64,000 nucleotides of DNA from assembly GCF_047272945.1 (NCBI RefSeq), contig NZ_JBKOPS010000015.1:26710-90709 (forward strand), given 5' to 3'. This stretch comes from Rubrolithibacter danxiaensis. Its GTDB lineage: Bacteria; Bacteroidota; Bacteroidia; Sphingobacteriales; Sphingobacteriaceae. The notes under the pieces are model-generated. The model did no database searches, was not told where the DNA came from, and saw only the letters and a program-made list of their open reading frames with translations. Below are positions 42,192 through 51,189 of the stretch, in pieces. The first letter of the stretch is position 1. Every line of letters starts with the position of its first letter. The position numbers and the translations under genes were made by a program.

Positions 42192-43147
42192 TGATGGAAT
42201 TAAGAAAAATAGGAAAATCTGCCCTGGAAGTGTACCCACTATGTTTTGGTGGAAATGTTTTCGGGTGGACAGCAGATGAAAAAAAATCTTTTGAATTACT
42301 GGATGCTTTTACCGATGCCGGGCTTAATTTTATTGATACCGCAAATTCATATTCCAGGTGGGTTCCTGGAAATCAGGGTGGAGAATCTGAAACAATTATA
42401 GGAAAATGGTTTAAAAGTTCAGGTAAGCGACAAAAAATCATTCTGGCGACAAAAGTTGGCAGCGATATGGGTAATGGAGAAAAAGGCTTGTCTAAAAACT
42501 ACATTATAAAAGCTGCTGAACAATCGCTTACCAGATTGCAAACTGATTATATTGACCTTTATCAATCTCATTACGATGATCCTGAAACACCCATTGAAGA
42601 AACGCTCGAAGCTTACAACCAGCTTATACGTGAAGGAAAAGTGCGTATAATCGGAGCTTCTAATTTTACGGCTCAACGGCTAAAAGAATCATTAGAAAAA
42701 AGTGAAAAATCAGGACTACCACGATATGAATGCCTGCAACCTGAATACAATTTATACGAACGTGAGCAGTACGAAAAGGAGTATGAACAGCTGGTGCTCG
42801 AAAATAAAATAGGCGTAATAACTTATTATTCACTGGCAAGTGGCTTTTTAACCGGAAAATACCATTCTGAAACTGACTTTAATAAAAGCGCAAGAGGCGG
42901 GGGAATGAAAAAGTACATGAACGAAAGAGGATTCAGAATTATTAAAGCCTTGGAAAAGGTAGCACAACAATACAATACCAGTGCTGCAGCAGTTGCTTTA
43001 GCCTGGTTAATGGCCTGTGCGGGTATTACGGCCCCCATTGCAAGTGCAACCAGCACTGAACAATTAAAAACCCTGGTACAGGCAACTGAATTAAGGTTAG
43101 ACGAAATTTCAATTCGCTTACTGGACGAAGCCAGCGCTTATACCTGA
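42191..43147 (+). CDS. Aldo/keto reductase
   Basis: This 318-residue NADPH-dependent TIM-barrel oxidoreductase has the catalytic tetrad D49, Y54, K88 and H127 (DTANSYSRW, LATKVG, YQSHYDDP). It resembles the AKR11/YajO-like group, which acts on diverse aldehydes. Two consecutive ATGs allow a start at 42191 or 42194. It is coupled to the thioredoxin gene by a one-base overlap. Confidence 0.92.
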   Translation: MMELRKIGKSALEVYPLCFGGNVFGWTADEKKSFELLDAFTDAGLNFIDTANSYSRWVPGNQGGESETIIGKWFKSSGKRQKIILATKVGSDMGNGEKGLSKNYIIKAAEQSLTRLQTDYIDLYQSHYDDPETPIEETLEAYNQLIREGKVRIIGASNFTAQRLKESLEKSEKSGLPRYECLQPEYNLYEREQYEKEYEQLVLENKIGVITYYSLASGFLTGKYHSETDFNKSARGGGMKKYMNERGFRIIKALEKVAQQYNTSAAAVALAWLMACAGITAPIASATSTEQLKTLVQATELRLDEISIRLLDEASAYT

Positions 43148-43193
43148 TTATAAATAAGGCTCAACAAATGCTGATGCCCTGTGTTTTAAAAGT

Positions 43194-43430
43194 ATGGATG
43201 CAATAAATAAAGCTTTTTATGTTGAAGCGGCAATAAACGAAGAAGGCCCTAAAAAATTATTAGTTAAACCGGATGAAGACGGTTTTCTTATTTATAACAA
43301 CGACGAATTTTTATGCCGTATAGAATTAAAAGACGAAGAAGACACATATTTAGATTGGAAAGTAACAAAAGGCGAAGTTTCTGAAGGAGTTGGAAATGCT
43401 ATTGGAGAGGCAATAAAAAGGGTTATATAA
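43194..43430 (+). CDS. Small acidic protein of unknown function (78 residues)
   Basis: This soluble, highly acidic protein has a beta-rich middle (LLVKPDEDGFLIYNNDEFLC, RIELKDEEDTYLDWKV) and a short C-terminal helix (GVGNAIGEAIKRVI). It follows the reductase gene by 46 bases and may share its transcript. The same overall plan is seen at 38379. I do not recognise a family. Confidence 0.55.
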   Translation: MDAINKAFYVEAAINEEGPKKLLVKPDEDGFLIYNNDEFLCRIELKDEEDTYLDWKVTKGEVSEGVGNAIGEAIKRVI

Positions 43431-43471
43431 AATTTATACAACCCCCACCAAATTAACCATAGATTATTTCT

Positions 43472-43894
43472 TTATTTAACCTCCTTCAATGCTTCTATAT
43501 CATTAAAGTTTATATCGTCCGCTGTTGCAAAAACAATTCCGGGCAAACCTAAAGAGGAAGAATTTAGGCCTTTCAATGCTTCAATTTCCGCTATATTAAT
43601 ATCTCCGGCATTGATTATTCTAAACTCCGGTAAACGGTTTTGAACTTGGGATATTCCCTTTAATGCTTCAATTTCTGCCGTGTTTATATCTTGGGTATTG
43701 GTAAGTTTAAAAACAGGCAGTGTATTTGAAACGCCAATCTTTTTTAAGGCTTCTATTTCTTTAACGTTAATATCTTCCGGGCTTCCAACAGTAAAGGCTG
43801 GATAGTCTGAAACTTTTTCTGTTTTTATTCCTGCAAAAACAGTTGAAGAAAATAACAGCATTAACGAGCTGATTATAATTTGTACATTTTTCAT
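43472..43894 (-). CDS. Secreted protein with four tandem EIEALK repeats
   Basis: This 140-residue exported protein has a signal peptide (about 1-21, TVFAG). The mature part consists of four repeats of 28-29 residues, each with a hydrophobic strand and then DIN-x3-EIEALK (DIN at 41, 69, 98 and 127; the last reads DINFNDIEALK). The repeats predict a regular strand-turn-helix unit. No family is known to me. It stands alone between convergent and divergent neighbours. See the findings. Confidence 0.65.
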   Translation of the reverse strand: MKNVQIIISSLMLLFSSTVFAGIKTEKVSDYPAFTVGSPEDINVKEIEALKKIGVSNTLPVFKLTNTQDINTAEIEALKGISQVQNRLPEFRIINAGDINIAEIEALKGLNSSSLGLPGIVFATADDINFNDIEALKEVK

Positions 43895-44099
43895 GACTTT
43901 AGTTTTTATCTTATTGATTTAACTATAAGACAGTAAAGCGCTTAAGGAGGTTACAAGCGCTTTTAGAGAATTAGGCGAACAGCCGAAAGAACCCGGTAAA
44001 CAGCAGAAATAAGACGGCGAAATAAAAAAAATTTAATCAGGCTTTAACCGGGCACATAAAAGAATTTTTAGAGATTGAGTACGATAAGTATCTTTACGG

Positions 44100-44759
44100 A
44101 TGAATCTTTCAGAAAGCCTTCCTGTTCTTGATGCTGTAGAGCAACGTGTTCTTGGAGCACTAATGGAAAAGAGTAAAACTACTCCTGAATATTATCCCAT
44201 GACAATAAATGCCCTGATAGCGGCATGTAACCAAAAAACATCCAGGAAACCGGTAGTTCAGTACGATGAAGAAACCGTAGCACTAGCTTTAAATTCTTTA
44301 AAGAAAAAAGGACTCATCTCTACTGCCACGGGAGGCTCGAGCCGTGCCGTAAAATACAAGCATAACTTCGCTATTGTTTACCCGGTTGCTCCTGCAGAAG
44401 TAGCCATTATCTGCCTGTTGCTTTTGCGTGGCCCACTAACACCCGGCGAATTAAATACCAATTCGGGCAGGTTGTACGAGTTTGAATCGATAGAAGAAGT
44501 TCAGCAGAATTTAGAAAAACTTGCAGAAGCAAATCCTCCATTTGTTATGCAGTTGCAGAAACGTCCGGGCCAGAAAGAAGTCCGTTTTATACACCTGTTA
44601 GGAGAAGTTAGTGATTTAACAGAAGAAGAAAACAGCCCTACAGAAACAAGTTCTAAAGGTGATATAGCAGCATTAGAATCGCGGCTCACTCAGGTAGAAA
44701 CGGAATTGGCAGAAATGAAGGAAGCTTTTAATAAATTAATGAAAGAACTAATGGGATAA
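44100..44759 (+). CDS. yceH: YceH family protein (DUF480/UPF0502)
   Basis: This 219-residue protein is the conserved YceH family: two winged-helix domains (about 1-85 and 90-170) with LDAVEQRVLGALMEKSKTTPEYYPM at the N-terminus and LLLRGPLTPGELNTNSGRLY in the second domain. The C-terminal extension (about 180-219) is a coiled coil. A regulatory DNA-binding role is presumed from the fold but not established. TATCTTTA, one base off the -7 consensus, ends four bases before the ATG. Its 3' end overlaps the sterol-desaturase gene by 12 bases. Confidence 0.92.
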   Translation: MNLSESLPVLDAVEQRVLGALMEKSKTTPEYYPMTINALIAACNQKTSRKPVVQYDEETVALALNSLKKKGLISTATGGSSRAVKYKHNFAIVYPVAPAEVAIICLLLLRGPLTPGELNTNSGRLYEFESIEEVQQNLEKLAEANPPFVMQLQKRPGQKEVRFIHLLGEVSDLTEEENSPTETSSKGDIAALESRLTQVETELAEMKEAFNKLMKELMG

Positions 44760-45680
44760 TCCTCCACTTTCTTTATTGCTGATTTTTTGCTTATGGATTT
44801 TTGCGGGACTGGCAAACAGCTGAAATAGCTTGTTTTTTATTCCTTTGGCTTGCTTTACATCTCTTATCATGTCCTTAACCTCATGAAAATTAAGAAATAT
44901 CGGGTCAAGGCGGTTGCCGATTTTTGTTGTTAAACCGTACTCAGGTTCTTCCTCTTCTTTCTGGTAAGTTCCAAATAAACGATCCCAGAAAATAAAAGTA
45001 GCTGCAAAGTTTTTATCAATATATTTTTCCTGAGAACCGTGATGAACCCGGTGATTAGATGGCGTTGCCAGTATATATTCAACAACAGGATGAAGCTTTC
45101 TTATAAATTCGGTATGTACCCAGAATTGAAAAAGCACACTTACCTGGCTCGTTACAAAGAAGATTATAGGGTGAAATCCCAAAAAAGCAACCGGTAAAAA
45201 GAAGATTATTTTAAAGTTTTGTATCCAGCTGAGCCTGAAAGAAACTGTAAGATTATAATGTTCTGCAGAGTGATGAACCACATGAGTAGCCCAAAAGAAG
45301 CGGTTGAAATGAGATATCCGGTGCGACCAATAACTTGCAAGATCAAAAATAAGATAACAGGGAATAATTGTCCACCAATTAAGTGACATTCGCCACGGGA
45401 CAGCATTGTAAATCCACACAACCCCATAAAGTAAGCCCACTTTTAAAAGAACATTAATCAATACGTTACCCAACCCTACCAATGTTGAACCTATAGACTC
45501 TTTTGTTTTGTAATTCTTTTTATTTAAATACCACGAATAGCCAATCTCAAGGAATGTAAAAAAAGCCATTGCCGGTATTGCGTAGACAATTATTTCGGGT
45601 GAGTTTTGTTCCAGATGCGTAATTTGATCATAGGCTATTCTTTTTGCTCCAAAAAAATCCGAAAGGTTTAATAAAATCAT
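44748..45680 (-). CDS. Sterol desaturase/fatty-acid hydroxylase superfamily protein
   Basis: This 310-residue integral membrane di-iron enzyme has about five helices and the eight-histidine motif set: SHRISH, HVVHHSAEH and NHRVHH. It probably hydroxylates or desaturates a lipid (fatty acid, carotenoid or alkylglycerol type); the substrate is not readable. The C-terminal about 60 residues form a basic cytoplasmic tail. It converges on yceH with a 12-base overlap. Confidence 0.92.
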   Translation of the reverse strand: MILLNLSDFFGAKRIAYDQITHLEQNSPEIIVYAIPAMAFFTFLEIGYSWYLNKKNYKTKESIGSTLVGLGNVLINVLLKVGLLYGVVWIYNAVPWRMSLNWWTIIPCYLIFDLASYWSHRISHFNRFFWATHVVHHSAEHYNLTVSFRLSWIQNFKIIFFLPVAFLGFHPIIFFVTSQVSVLFQFWVHTEFIRKLHPVVEYILATPSNHRVHHGSQEKYIDKNFAATFIFWDRLFGTYQKEEEEPEYGLTTKIGNRLDPIFLNFHEVKDMIRDVKQAKGIKNKLFQLFASPAKIHKQKISNKESGGLSH

Positions 45681-45967
45681 TAAATCTGTGTTTATAAAGT
45701 AAGTAACAAGGAGTATTTTGATTGGAATTTCTTCTTCAGCAAGGCTGATTCTGAAGAATTGCTGTAAGACAAAAACACTTTCCTTTTAAATTCACCTGAT
45801 GAATGTGTGTTAAAATAACACCTAGAGATATCAGGATCTTGTAATATAACGCAATAAAAGGAGGTTCAGTTTCCCGGATCTGTTTTCTATCTGTTATTTT
45901 ACATGTACTTATTCTATTAATAACCTTTTTAATAAACACTATTTTGAGGTAAAGATGTTAATTAAAC

Positions 45968-46198
45968 ATGTACATTCTGTTTAAACGTTATGGCAAAAGC
46001 CGCCTCTTCAAAAAATACAGCTCTATAGAAGAATTAAATGAAGAAATAATTAAAGGCCATAACGAAAAGTTTCCAGGAAATAACCAATTTCATTACAATA
46101 CAGATAACAAAGATCTTAAAATTTTAAATACCCGCTTAACCACTGAACTATGCCTTGAGCAGCTGGCTCTATCAAAATGCCTCGCTGAATTACAATAA
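45968..46198 (+). CDS. Small protein of unknown function (76 residues)
   Basis: This 76-residue soluble, basic protein starts MYILFKRYGKSRLFKKYSSI and has two predicted helices with a late Cys pair (LCLEQLALSKC). I do not recognise a family. It lies upstream of a strong promoter for the PAS kinase and is not part of that transcript. The region 45681-45967 before it shows no other gene. Confidence 0.5.
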   Translation: MYILFKRYGKSRLFKKYSSIEELNEEIIKGHNEKFPGNNQFHYNTDNKDLKILNTRLTTELCLEQLALSKCLAELQ

Positions 46199-46314
46199 GC
46201 CCCTTTGCTGCTTATAAATTTTCTTTTCTGACAGTTAAACATCTTCTTATAAACCGTGTTTAGAGGTTACCGTAGAACTAATGGGTTTAATTATTTACAT
46301 GAAAGAAGAATAGC

Positions 46315-46345
46315 TTTGATGTTACAACTTACATATTTATTTTTG
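46315..46345 (+). promoter_or_regulatory. Promoter of the PAS histidine kinase
   Basis: TTTG (46315-46318) is followed after 19 bases by TATTTTTG (46338-46345). Both boxes and the spacing match the Bacteroidota consensus exactly. The ATG is 19 bases downstream. Confidence 0.8.
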
Positions 46346-46364
46346 TAATCCTCAGAACTAACCA

Positions 46365-47810
46365 ATGCCACATTCTTTTGATAATAAGTTTGAAAACTTA
46401 ATAGAAAAATCTCCTGTTGCTACAGCTGTACTCGAAGGTCCCGAGATGAGATTGGTTATTGCAAACGAAGCGGCACTGCAGATCTGGGGGAAAGACCGGT
46501 CAATTATTGGAAAAGAACTCCTCGGTTTCTTGCCTGAACTACAGGGACAACCTTTCCCGGATTTGCTTAAAAGAGTGTATACGAGCGGCGAGACTTATAC
46601 TGAAAAGGAAGCCCTGGCTTACATCAGCTTAAATAATAAACTAAAACCGATTTACTTTGATTTTGCTTACACGCCATTAAAAAATCCGGAGGGGAAAACG
46701 CATCGTATCCTGATAACGGCAGTTGATGTAACCAGCCAGGTAGAAGCAAGAATGGCGGCTGAAAAAAGCGAACAACGGCTAAGTCTGGCTGTACAATCTG
46801 CGCAAATGGGTACCTGGGAATTTTATCCCCAAACTTTGATGCTGAAATTCTCTGAAAGAACCAGGGAATTAAGCGGCTTTACTGCAGATGAAGATGTTAC
46901 GCTCGAAAAAACATTAGCACGGGTGCACCCAGATGACAGAACATACGTACGGGAAGCCATAGCAGCAGCTCTCGACCCTAATAAAGAAGGAAACTTTGAT
47001 GCTGCTTATCGCGTTGTGTTAGCTAACAAAAAAGAAATATGGGTTCATTCTAAAGGAAAAACATTCTTCAACGAAGAAAAAGCGGCTTATTTTACAACCG
47101 GAATTATCATTGATATTACGGAATCTAAACTAAGTGAACTGCGAAAAAATGACTTTATTGCCATGGTAAGCCATGAGTTGAAAACACCCTTAACTTCAGT
47201 AAAATCCTATTTGCAGATTGCCTTGCGCAGAATACTAAAGAGTGCAGATAATGTAAGCCTCAATGCGTTAAAAAGAGCGGAAAAACAGGCGGATAAAATG
47301 GCCCGGCTAATTCAGGGATTTTTAGATATTAACAGCTTAGAAGCAGGTAAAACAAAATTAAATCATCAGAATTTTTCACTGGAAGAACTTTTTAAGGAAG
47401 TAATAAGTTATGCCAGCATCTTATCTCCCGAACATCAGTTTGATGTACATATTTGTGAAAACTGTTCCATTTTTGCCGATAAGGACAAAATAAGCCAGGT
47501 ACTATTCAATCTGCTTACCAATGCTATTAAATATTCTCCAGCGGGCAGTACTATTCGTATAAATACCGAAAGAGACAATGGAATATTAAAGATCAGTGTA
47601 ATTGACAGGGGAATTGGAATAAGCGAAAAAGACGTACCAAACCTGTTTCAACGCTTTTACCGGGTAGATAGTGAGCGGGTAAAAATGGCATCGGGTTTTG
47701 GCATCGGTTTATATATCTCTCAGGAGATAATCAAGCTGCACAACGGCTGTATGGGCGTACAAAGTAAAGAAGGTTTGGGCTCTACGTTCTGGTTTCAGAT
47801 ACCTGCTTAA
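46365..47810 (+). CDS. PAS-domain sensor histidine kinase (soluble)
   Basis: This 481-residue kinase has no membrane segment. It has two PAS domains (about 10-125 and 140-255; the second ends with a PAC segment, IIIDITESK), a HisKA domain with H270 in AMVSHELKTPL, and HATPase with NLLTNAIKYS, DRGIGI and GFGIGL. It is a cytoplasmic sensor of a small ligand, light or redox state; the PAS ligand is not predictable. There is no partner regulator next to it. Confidence 0.92.
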   Translation: MPHSFDNKFENLIEKSPVATAVLEGPEMRLVIANEAALQIWGKDRSIIGKELLGFLPELQGQPFPDLLKRVYTSGETYTEKEALAYISLNNKLKPIYFDFAYTPLKNPEGKTHRILITAVDVTSQVEARMAAEKSEQRLSLAVQSAQMGTWEFYPQTLMLKFSERTRELSGFTADEDVTLEKTLARVHPDDRTYVREAIAAALDPNKEGNFDAAYRVVLANKKEIWVHSKGKTFFNEEKAAYFTTGIIIDITESKLSELRKNDFIAMVSHELKTPLTSVKSYLQIALRRILKSADNVSLNALKRAEKQADKMARLIQGFLDINSLEAGKTKLNHQNFSLEELFKEVISYASILSPEHQFDVHICENCSIFADKDKISQVLFNLLTNAIKYSPAGSTIRINTERDNGILKISVIDRGIGISEKDVPNLFQRFYRVDSERVKMASGFGIGLYISQEIIKLHNGCMGVQSKEGLGSTFWFQIPA

Positions 47811-47930
47811 TGCTGAAAGAGAAAATGCCGTTTAACTTCGCCACTCGGAACAAAGTTTACGATTTATAACCTGAAAATCCACTGTAAACTCTAAGATTTC
47901 TTATGTTTACCTCTTAAAGAAAACAAGAAA

Positions 47931-48515
47931 ATGCCAGATTACTCAATTGAAATTGAAAGATATAAAGGGTTAATGGAAGAAATCAAAAGAAGGATTTTTG
48001 CGATTGAAGAAATTCTGATGGGAGAAACATCTACCGGTTTTCCTATTACTGATATGGAATTCATCGCCCTGCAATTAACAAAAATCCTTGAAACTATGGT
48101 ACTTTCACACCTGATTTCAAATCCTGAAGAGTATATAAAACAATTTACTTATTTAAATGAACATCGGAATGCTGAGCACTTGTTAAATAAGATGAGTGCA
48201 ATAAATGCAGATTTTTATCCTACTCCTGTACAGGAAAATGAAGAGCCGCAAGCTTTGCAGGCAAATACAGCGTACTTAACAAAGGAAGAATTCATTACTA
48301 TTTATGCTGCCTGTGCTTCATTGTTAAATCCCACAAATCCTTTTTCCGAACCAATTAATATTAATGAGATACGAAACTTTGTTCAACCCTGGGTTCAAAG
48401 AATAATTAATTTATTAAACCATCATTCAATAAAACTGGTAGACGGAATATCTCAGTTATCAGTACAAATGACAAGTCCGGAGGATGAAACCTGTAAAATC
48501 TCTGTATTAAAATAA
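47931..48515 (+). CDS. Helical protein of unknown function (194 residues)
   Basis: This 194-residue soluble, mostly helical protein begins MPDYSIEIERYKGLMEEIKRR; the conserved-looking block MEFIALQLTKILETMVLSHLIS (about 41-62) and an RNAEHLLNKM helix follow. The N-terminal helical region recalls HEPN-like or nucleotide-sensing bundles, but no catalytic RX4-6H motif is clear. It follows the PAS kinase by 120 bases. The stop lies seven bases from the convergent SGNH gene. Confidence 0.55.
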   Translation: MPDYSIEIERYKGLMEEIKRRIFAIEEILMGETSTGFPITDMEFIALQLTKILETMVLSHLISNPEEYIKQFTYLNEHRNAEHLLNKMSAINADFYPTPVQENEEPQALQANTAYLTKEEFITIYAACASLLNPTNPFSEPININEIRNFVQPWVQRIINLLNHHSIKLVDGISQLSVQMTSPEDETCKISVLK

Positions 48516-48522
48516 AATGAGT

Positions 48523-49230
48523 CTATAAATATCCCATTTTTTTAAGGTGGTCAACCCAGATTTTATATCCCCCTCCCTCGGCTGTTAAATGCAAGCCATC
48601 GCGGGTATATTTAGCATCCAAACGTCCTTTTGAGTCGGAAAATAAAGGGGCCAGGTTTATAAACGGAACATAAAGCGATGCTGCAGTTTGTTTGATAAGT
48701 TTATTGGTTGCTGTAATATGAGTACGCTTATCATAATGCTGCGGAAACCCTTGCACATCCGGATTAACGGGCAGAATGCTTTGGAGATATATTTGAGTTT
48801 GGGGACTTCCAGCTTTTATTTTCTGCACAATTCTCCCGATATTATCCGCAATAACAGCATCCGGAATATCCTTACCTATATCATTGATCCCTATCAACAG
48901 GAACAGCTTTGAAGGTTTACGTACCAGGATATCATCCAATCTTTTAAGCACTCCAAAAGTAATATCTCCCCCTATCCCCCTGTTGACTACCGTACTATCG
49001 TGAAGGACAGCCTTCCAGTCGCCCATTTCGGTAATGCTGTTTCCAAGAAACATTACCCTTCCGGTTTTTACAGGCTCTTTCTTAAATTCCTGCATCTTTT
49101 GTACATAGTGCTCGGGAATAAAACCGATAGTATCAAAAAGATTCTGATTGGTAACTTTTGTTTGTGCAAAACCGCAGATGTTAAGAGCGGAAAGCACTAT
49201 CGTTAACAGGATTAGTTTTTTCATTCTCAT
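48523..49230 (-). CDS. Secreted SGNH/GDSL hydrolase
   Basis: This 235-residue exported esterase has a signal peptide (about 1-23, CGFAQ), Block I FLGNSITEMGD with nucleophile S65, GGDIT and the oxyanion block GINDIGKD, and the catalytic Asp/His in RDGLHLTAEGG (D211, H214). It acts on esters such as acetylated sugars outside the cytoplasm. It starts one base after the stop of the AlkD-like gene and is translationally coupled to it; a second ATG two codons in is also possible. Confidence 0.9.
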   Translation of the reverse strand: MRMKKLILLTIVLSALNICGFAQTKVTNQNLFDTIGFIPEHYVQKMQEFKKEPVKTGRVMFLGNSITEMGDWKAVLHDSTVVNRGIGGDITFGVLKRLDDILVRKPSKLFLLIGINDIGKDIPDAVIADNIGRIVQKIKAGSPQTQIYLQSILPVNPDVQGFPQHYDKRTHITATNKLIKQTAASLYVPFINLAPLFSDSKGRLDAKYTRDGLHLTAEGGGYKIWVDHLKKMGYL

Positions 49231-49231
49231 T

Positions 49232-49951
49232 TTATATAATTCTTTTTAAACTCCTTTTTTCCAGTAATCTTCGTTTCGTATGCTCGCTGGTAAGTTCCCG
49301 TAAAGCATCTGCAGCAATCCATCTGGCACTTTTACTGTTCCTGTTTCTAATTATCTTGGCAGCTGCAATTGCTTCTGTATTCAGATTGCTGTTTCTTTTA
49401 CCAATTTGCCTTAATGCCCAGTTGATCGCTTTCTTCACGAAATTACGATCGTCATCCGCTTCTTCAATTATAAACTTAAAAAAGGTAGAAAACTTTTCAT
49501 CCGCCGCTTTTTTATCATGTACTGCCAGTTCGGCCATCAAGACAAAGCCTGCACGTTTTACAAATTCTTCTTCCCTTTTAGCCCACTCTGTCGCTTTGTT
49601 GAAAGCATAGGGAGTGCGGTCAAACAGTGCGCAGGCCTGATCGCAAATATCCCAGGAATTGAAAGCGATTACCCAATGCTCCATAAGTTCTTCACTTACT
49701 TTATTTTTGTCTGCTATAAAAACCGCTAATAAACGAGCCTCATGTACTTCTGTTTCCCAAAGCGATAATGCCAGTTCATGATTTGTTCCAACATGTTTAG
49801 CATAATCACGCAAAACCGGCAGCTTTATTCCCAATGCATTTTTACTTTTTATTCCAAATCGTTTCAGACCATCCTTAAATTTTTCATTCCCGAGATCTGC
49901 AAGATCTGATAAAACTTCTTCTACAGAAATACCTTCGCTTTGTATAGCCAT
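49232..49951 (-). CDS. DNA alkylation repair protein, AlkD-like HEAT-repeat
   Basis: This 239-residue helical-repeat protein is of the AlkC/AlkD family, which excises alkylated bases. The motifs are LPVLRDYAKHVG, EVHEARLLAVFIAD, SWDICDQACALF and WALRQIGKRN. AlkD relatives carry the catalytic Asp and Trp in the WDICDQ and WAKREEEFVKRAGF segments, both present. The ATG at 49951 is used because a longer frame (to 50086) would overlap the divergent regulator start. It is cotranscribed with the SGNH hydrolase. Confidence 0.9.
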   Translation of the reverse strand: MAIQSEGISVEEVLSDLADLGNEKFKDGLKRFGIKSKNALGIKLPVLRDYAKHVGTNHELALSLWETEVHEARLLAVFIADKNKVSEELMEHWVIAFNSWDICDQACALFDRTPYAFNKATEWAKREEEFVKRAGFVLMAELAVHDKKAADEKFSTFFKFIIEEADDDRNFVKKAINWALRQIGKRNSNLNTEAIAAAKIIRNRNSKSARWIAADALRELTSEHTKRRLLEKRSLKRII

Positions 49952-50045
49952 ATTTCCACACAAATTAAAAATTTTGCTTTCTAACTTCAATAAATTGCAT
50001 TCAAAATAATTCAGCCCTTTGTCTTTTGCCGATATTAGCTTTCTT

Positions 50046-50648
50046 ATGGATGATAAAAACATCTTGCACGAAAACATCAAAACCATGTACCCCCTGTTGA
50101 AAGAAAAAATCAGAACAATTGAAGTTATTTCTGATAATAGTTTAGACTTATTATTAAATTCAGCGAGACCTAAAAAGCTGAAAAAGGGAGACTATTTGTT
50201 TGCCGAAGGTAGCATCTGCACAAATGTCTATTTTGTTGAAAAAGGCCTTCTTCGTACCTTTTATAATAAAGACGGGAAAGATATCAACCTTAACTTTAGC
50301 CTGGATAATACCTTTACAACCAATTTAAAGAGTTTGCAGCAAAAAACTCCTTCGGAATATGCTATACAAGCTTGTGAAGAGTCAACCATATTGGCATTTG
50401 ATAAAGAAGAACTGTTAAAACTATATGAGCAATCTTCGGAAATAAACTCTTTTGGAAGAAAACTGCTAGAGTTATTGCTGGCCGAGCAGGAGGAGCATGC
50501 TAATCTTTTTAAATTATATACACCCACCGAACGCTACCATTTTCTTGCAGAAAACAAACCAGAACTTCTTCAGAGAATATCCTTATCACAGTTATCATCA
50601 TACATCGGCATTTCCCGCGAAACCGTCAGCAGAATAAGAAGGCGTTAA
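50046..50648 (+). CDS. Crp/Fnr family transcription regulator
   Basis: This 200-residue regulator has an N-terminal cyclic-nucleotide-binding fold (about 25-140: KKGDYLFAEGSICTNVYFVEKG) and a C-terminal helix-turn-helix (about 170-198: ISLSQLSSYIGISRETVSRI). There are no Fnr-type cysteines and no clear cAMP ligands, so the effector is unknown, as in most Bacteroidota Crp-like proteins. The ATG at 50046 is preferred. It is followed after 66 bases by the SnoaL-like gene. Confidence 0.9.
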   Translation: MDDKNILHENIKTMYPLLKEKIRTIEVISDNSLDLLLNSARPKKLKKGDYLFAEGSICTNVYFVEKGLLRTFYNKDGKDINLNFSLDNTFTTNLKSLQQKTPSEYAIQACEESTILAFDKEELLKLYEQSSEINSFGRKLLELLLAEQEEHANLFKLYTPTERYHFLAENKPELLQRISLSQLSSYIGISRETVSRIRRR

Positions 50649-50714
50649 TTTTGTGACTTTTGACGCATTACTCTATTAAAAAACATGCGGAATTTTGAAT
50701 AAAATTTATTCATA

Positions 50715-51149
50715 ATGAAAGCAATTAAAACTACGGCAAACATTGTAAGCGATTTTATTGAGGAGATCTGGAACAAAAACAATTTTGAAAAGATCGATGA
50801 TTTTATTCACGTGGATTTCATTGACCATTCTCTGCCAGATTTACTGCCTGCTAATAGTACCGGTTTACTCAGTTGGATCAAAGAAACCGGGAAGGCGTTT
50901 TTTCATAAAACCATTATTGAAGATCAGGTAACGGAAGGAAATAAAAGCATCCTGAAAATAAAAATGGAATTGAAACACATGGGCTCCTGGCGTGGAATTA
51001 ATCCTGAAGGAAAAGAAATCAGTACAAAAGGGTATCGTTTTTTTGTTGTTAGAGATAATAAGATAATTCACCATTGGGCGCTCATTGACGGAAACAGTAT
51101 TGAAAACCAGTTAAAAAATGTTTCGCACGGATGCAAGGTAGCTGAATAG
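50715..51149 (+). CDS. SnoaL-like/ester-cyclase family protein
   Basis: This 144-residue NTF2-fold protein has the SnoaL/LinE-type layout: FIEEIWNKNNFEKIDDFIHVDFIDHS at the start and GSWRGINPEGKEISTKGYRFFVVRDNKIIHHWALID at the end. His residues in VDFIDHS and IIHHWAL line the usual cavity. The substrate is unknown. It lies behind the Crp-like regulator on the same strand and may be its target. Confidence 0.85.
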   Translation: MKAIKTTANIVSDFIEEIWNKNNFEKIDDFIHVDFIDHSLPDLLPANSTGLLSWIKETGKAFFHKTIIEDQVTEGNKSILKIKMELKHMGSWRGINPEGKEISTKGYRFFVVRDNKIIHHWALIDGNSIENQLKNVSHGCKVAE

Positions 51150-51189
51150 TAATTTTACTTAATCTTACTTGAAGGAGAATTAACCTCCC

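Noticed and set aside
45736..45939. Minus-strand frame of 67 codons between the sterol-desaturase gene and the small gene at 45968
   Set aside because: It has no domain, no signal and irregular composition; it is probably chance.
49952..50086. Longer N-terminus for the AlkD-like gene
   Set aside because: The extension has no family similarity and would overlap the divergent Crp-like gene; the ATG at 49951 matches the expected domain start.
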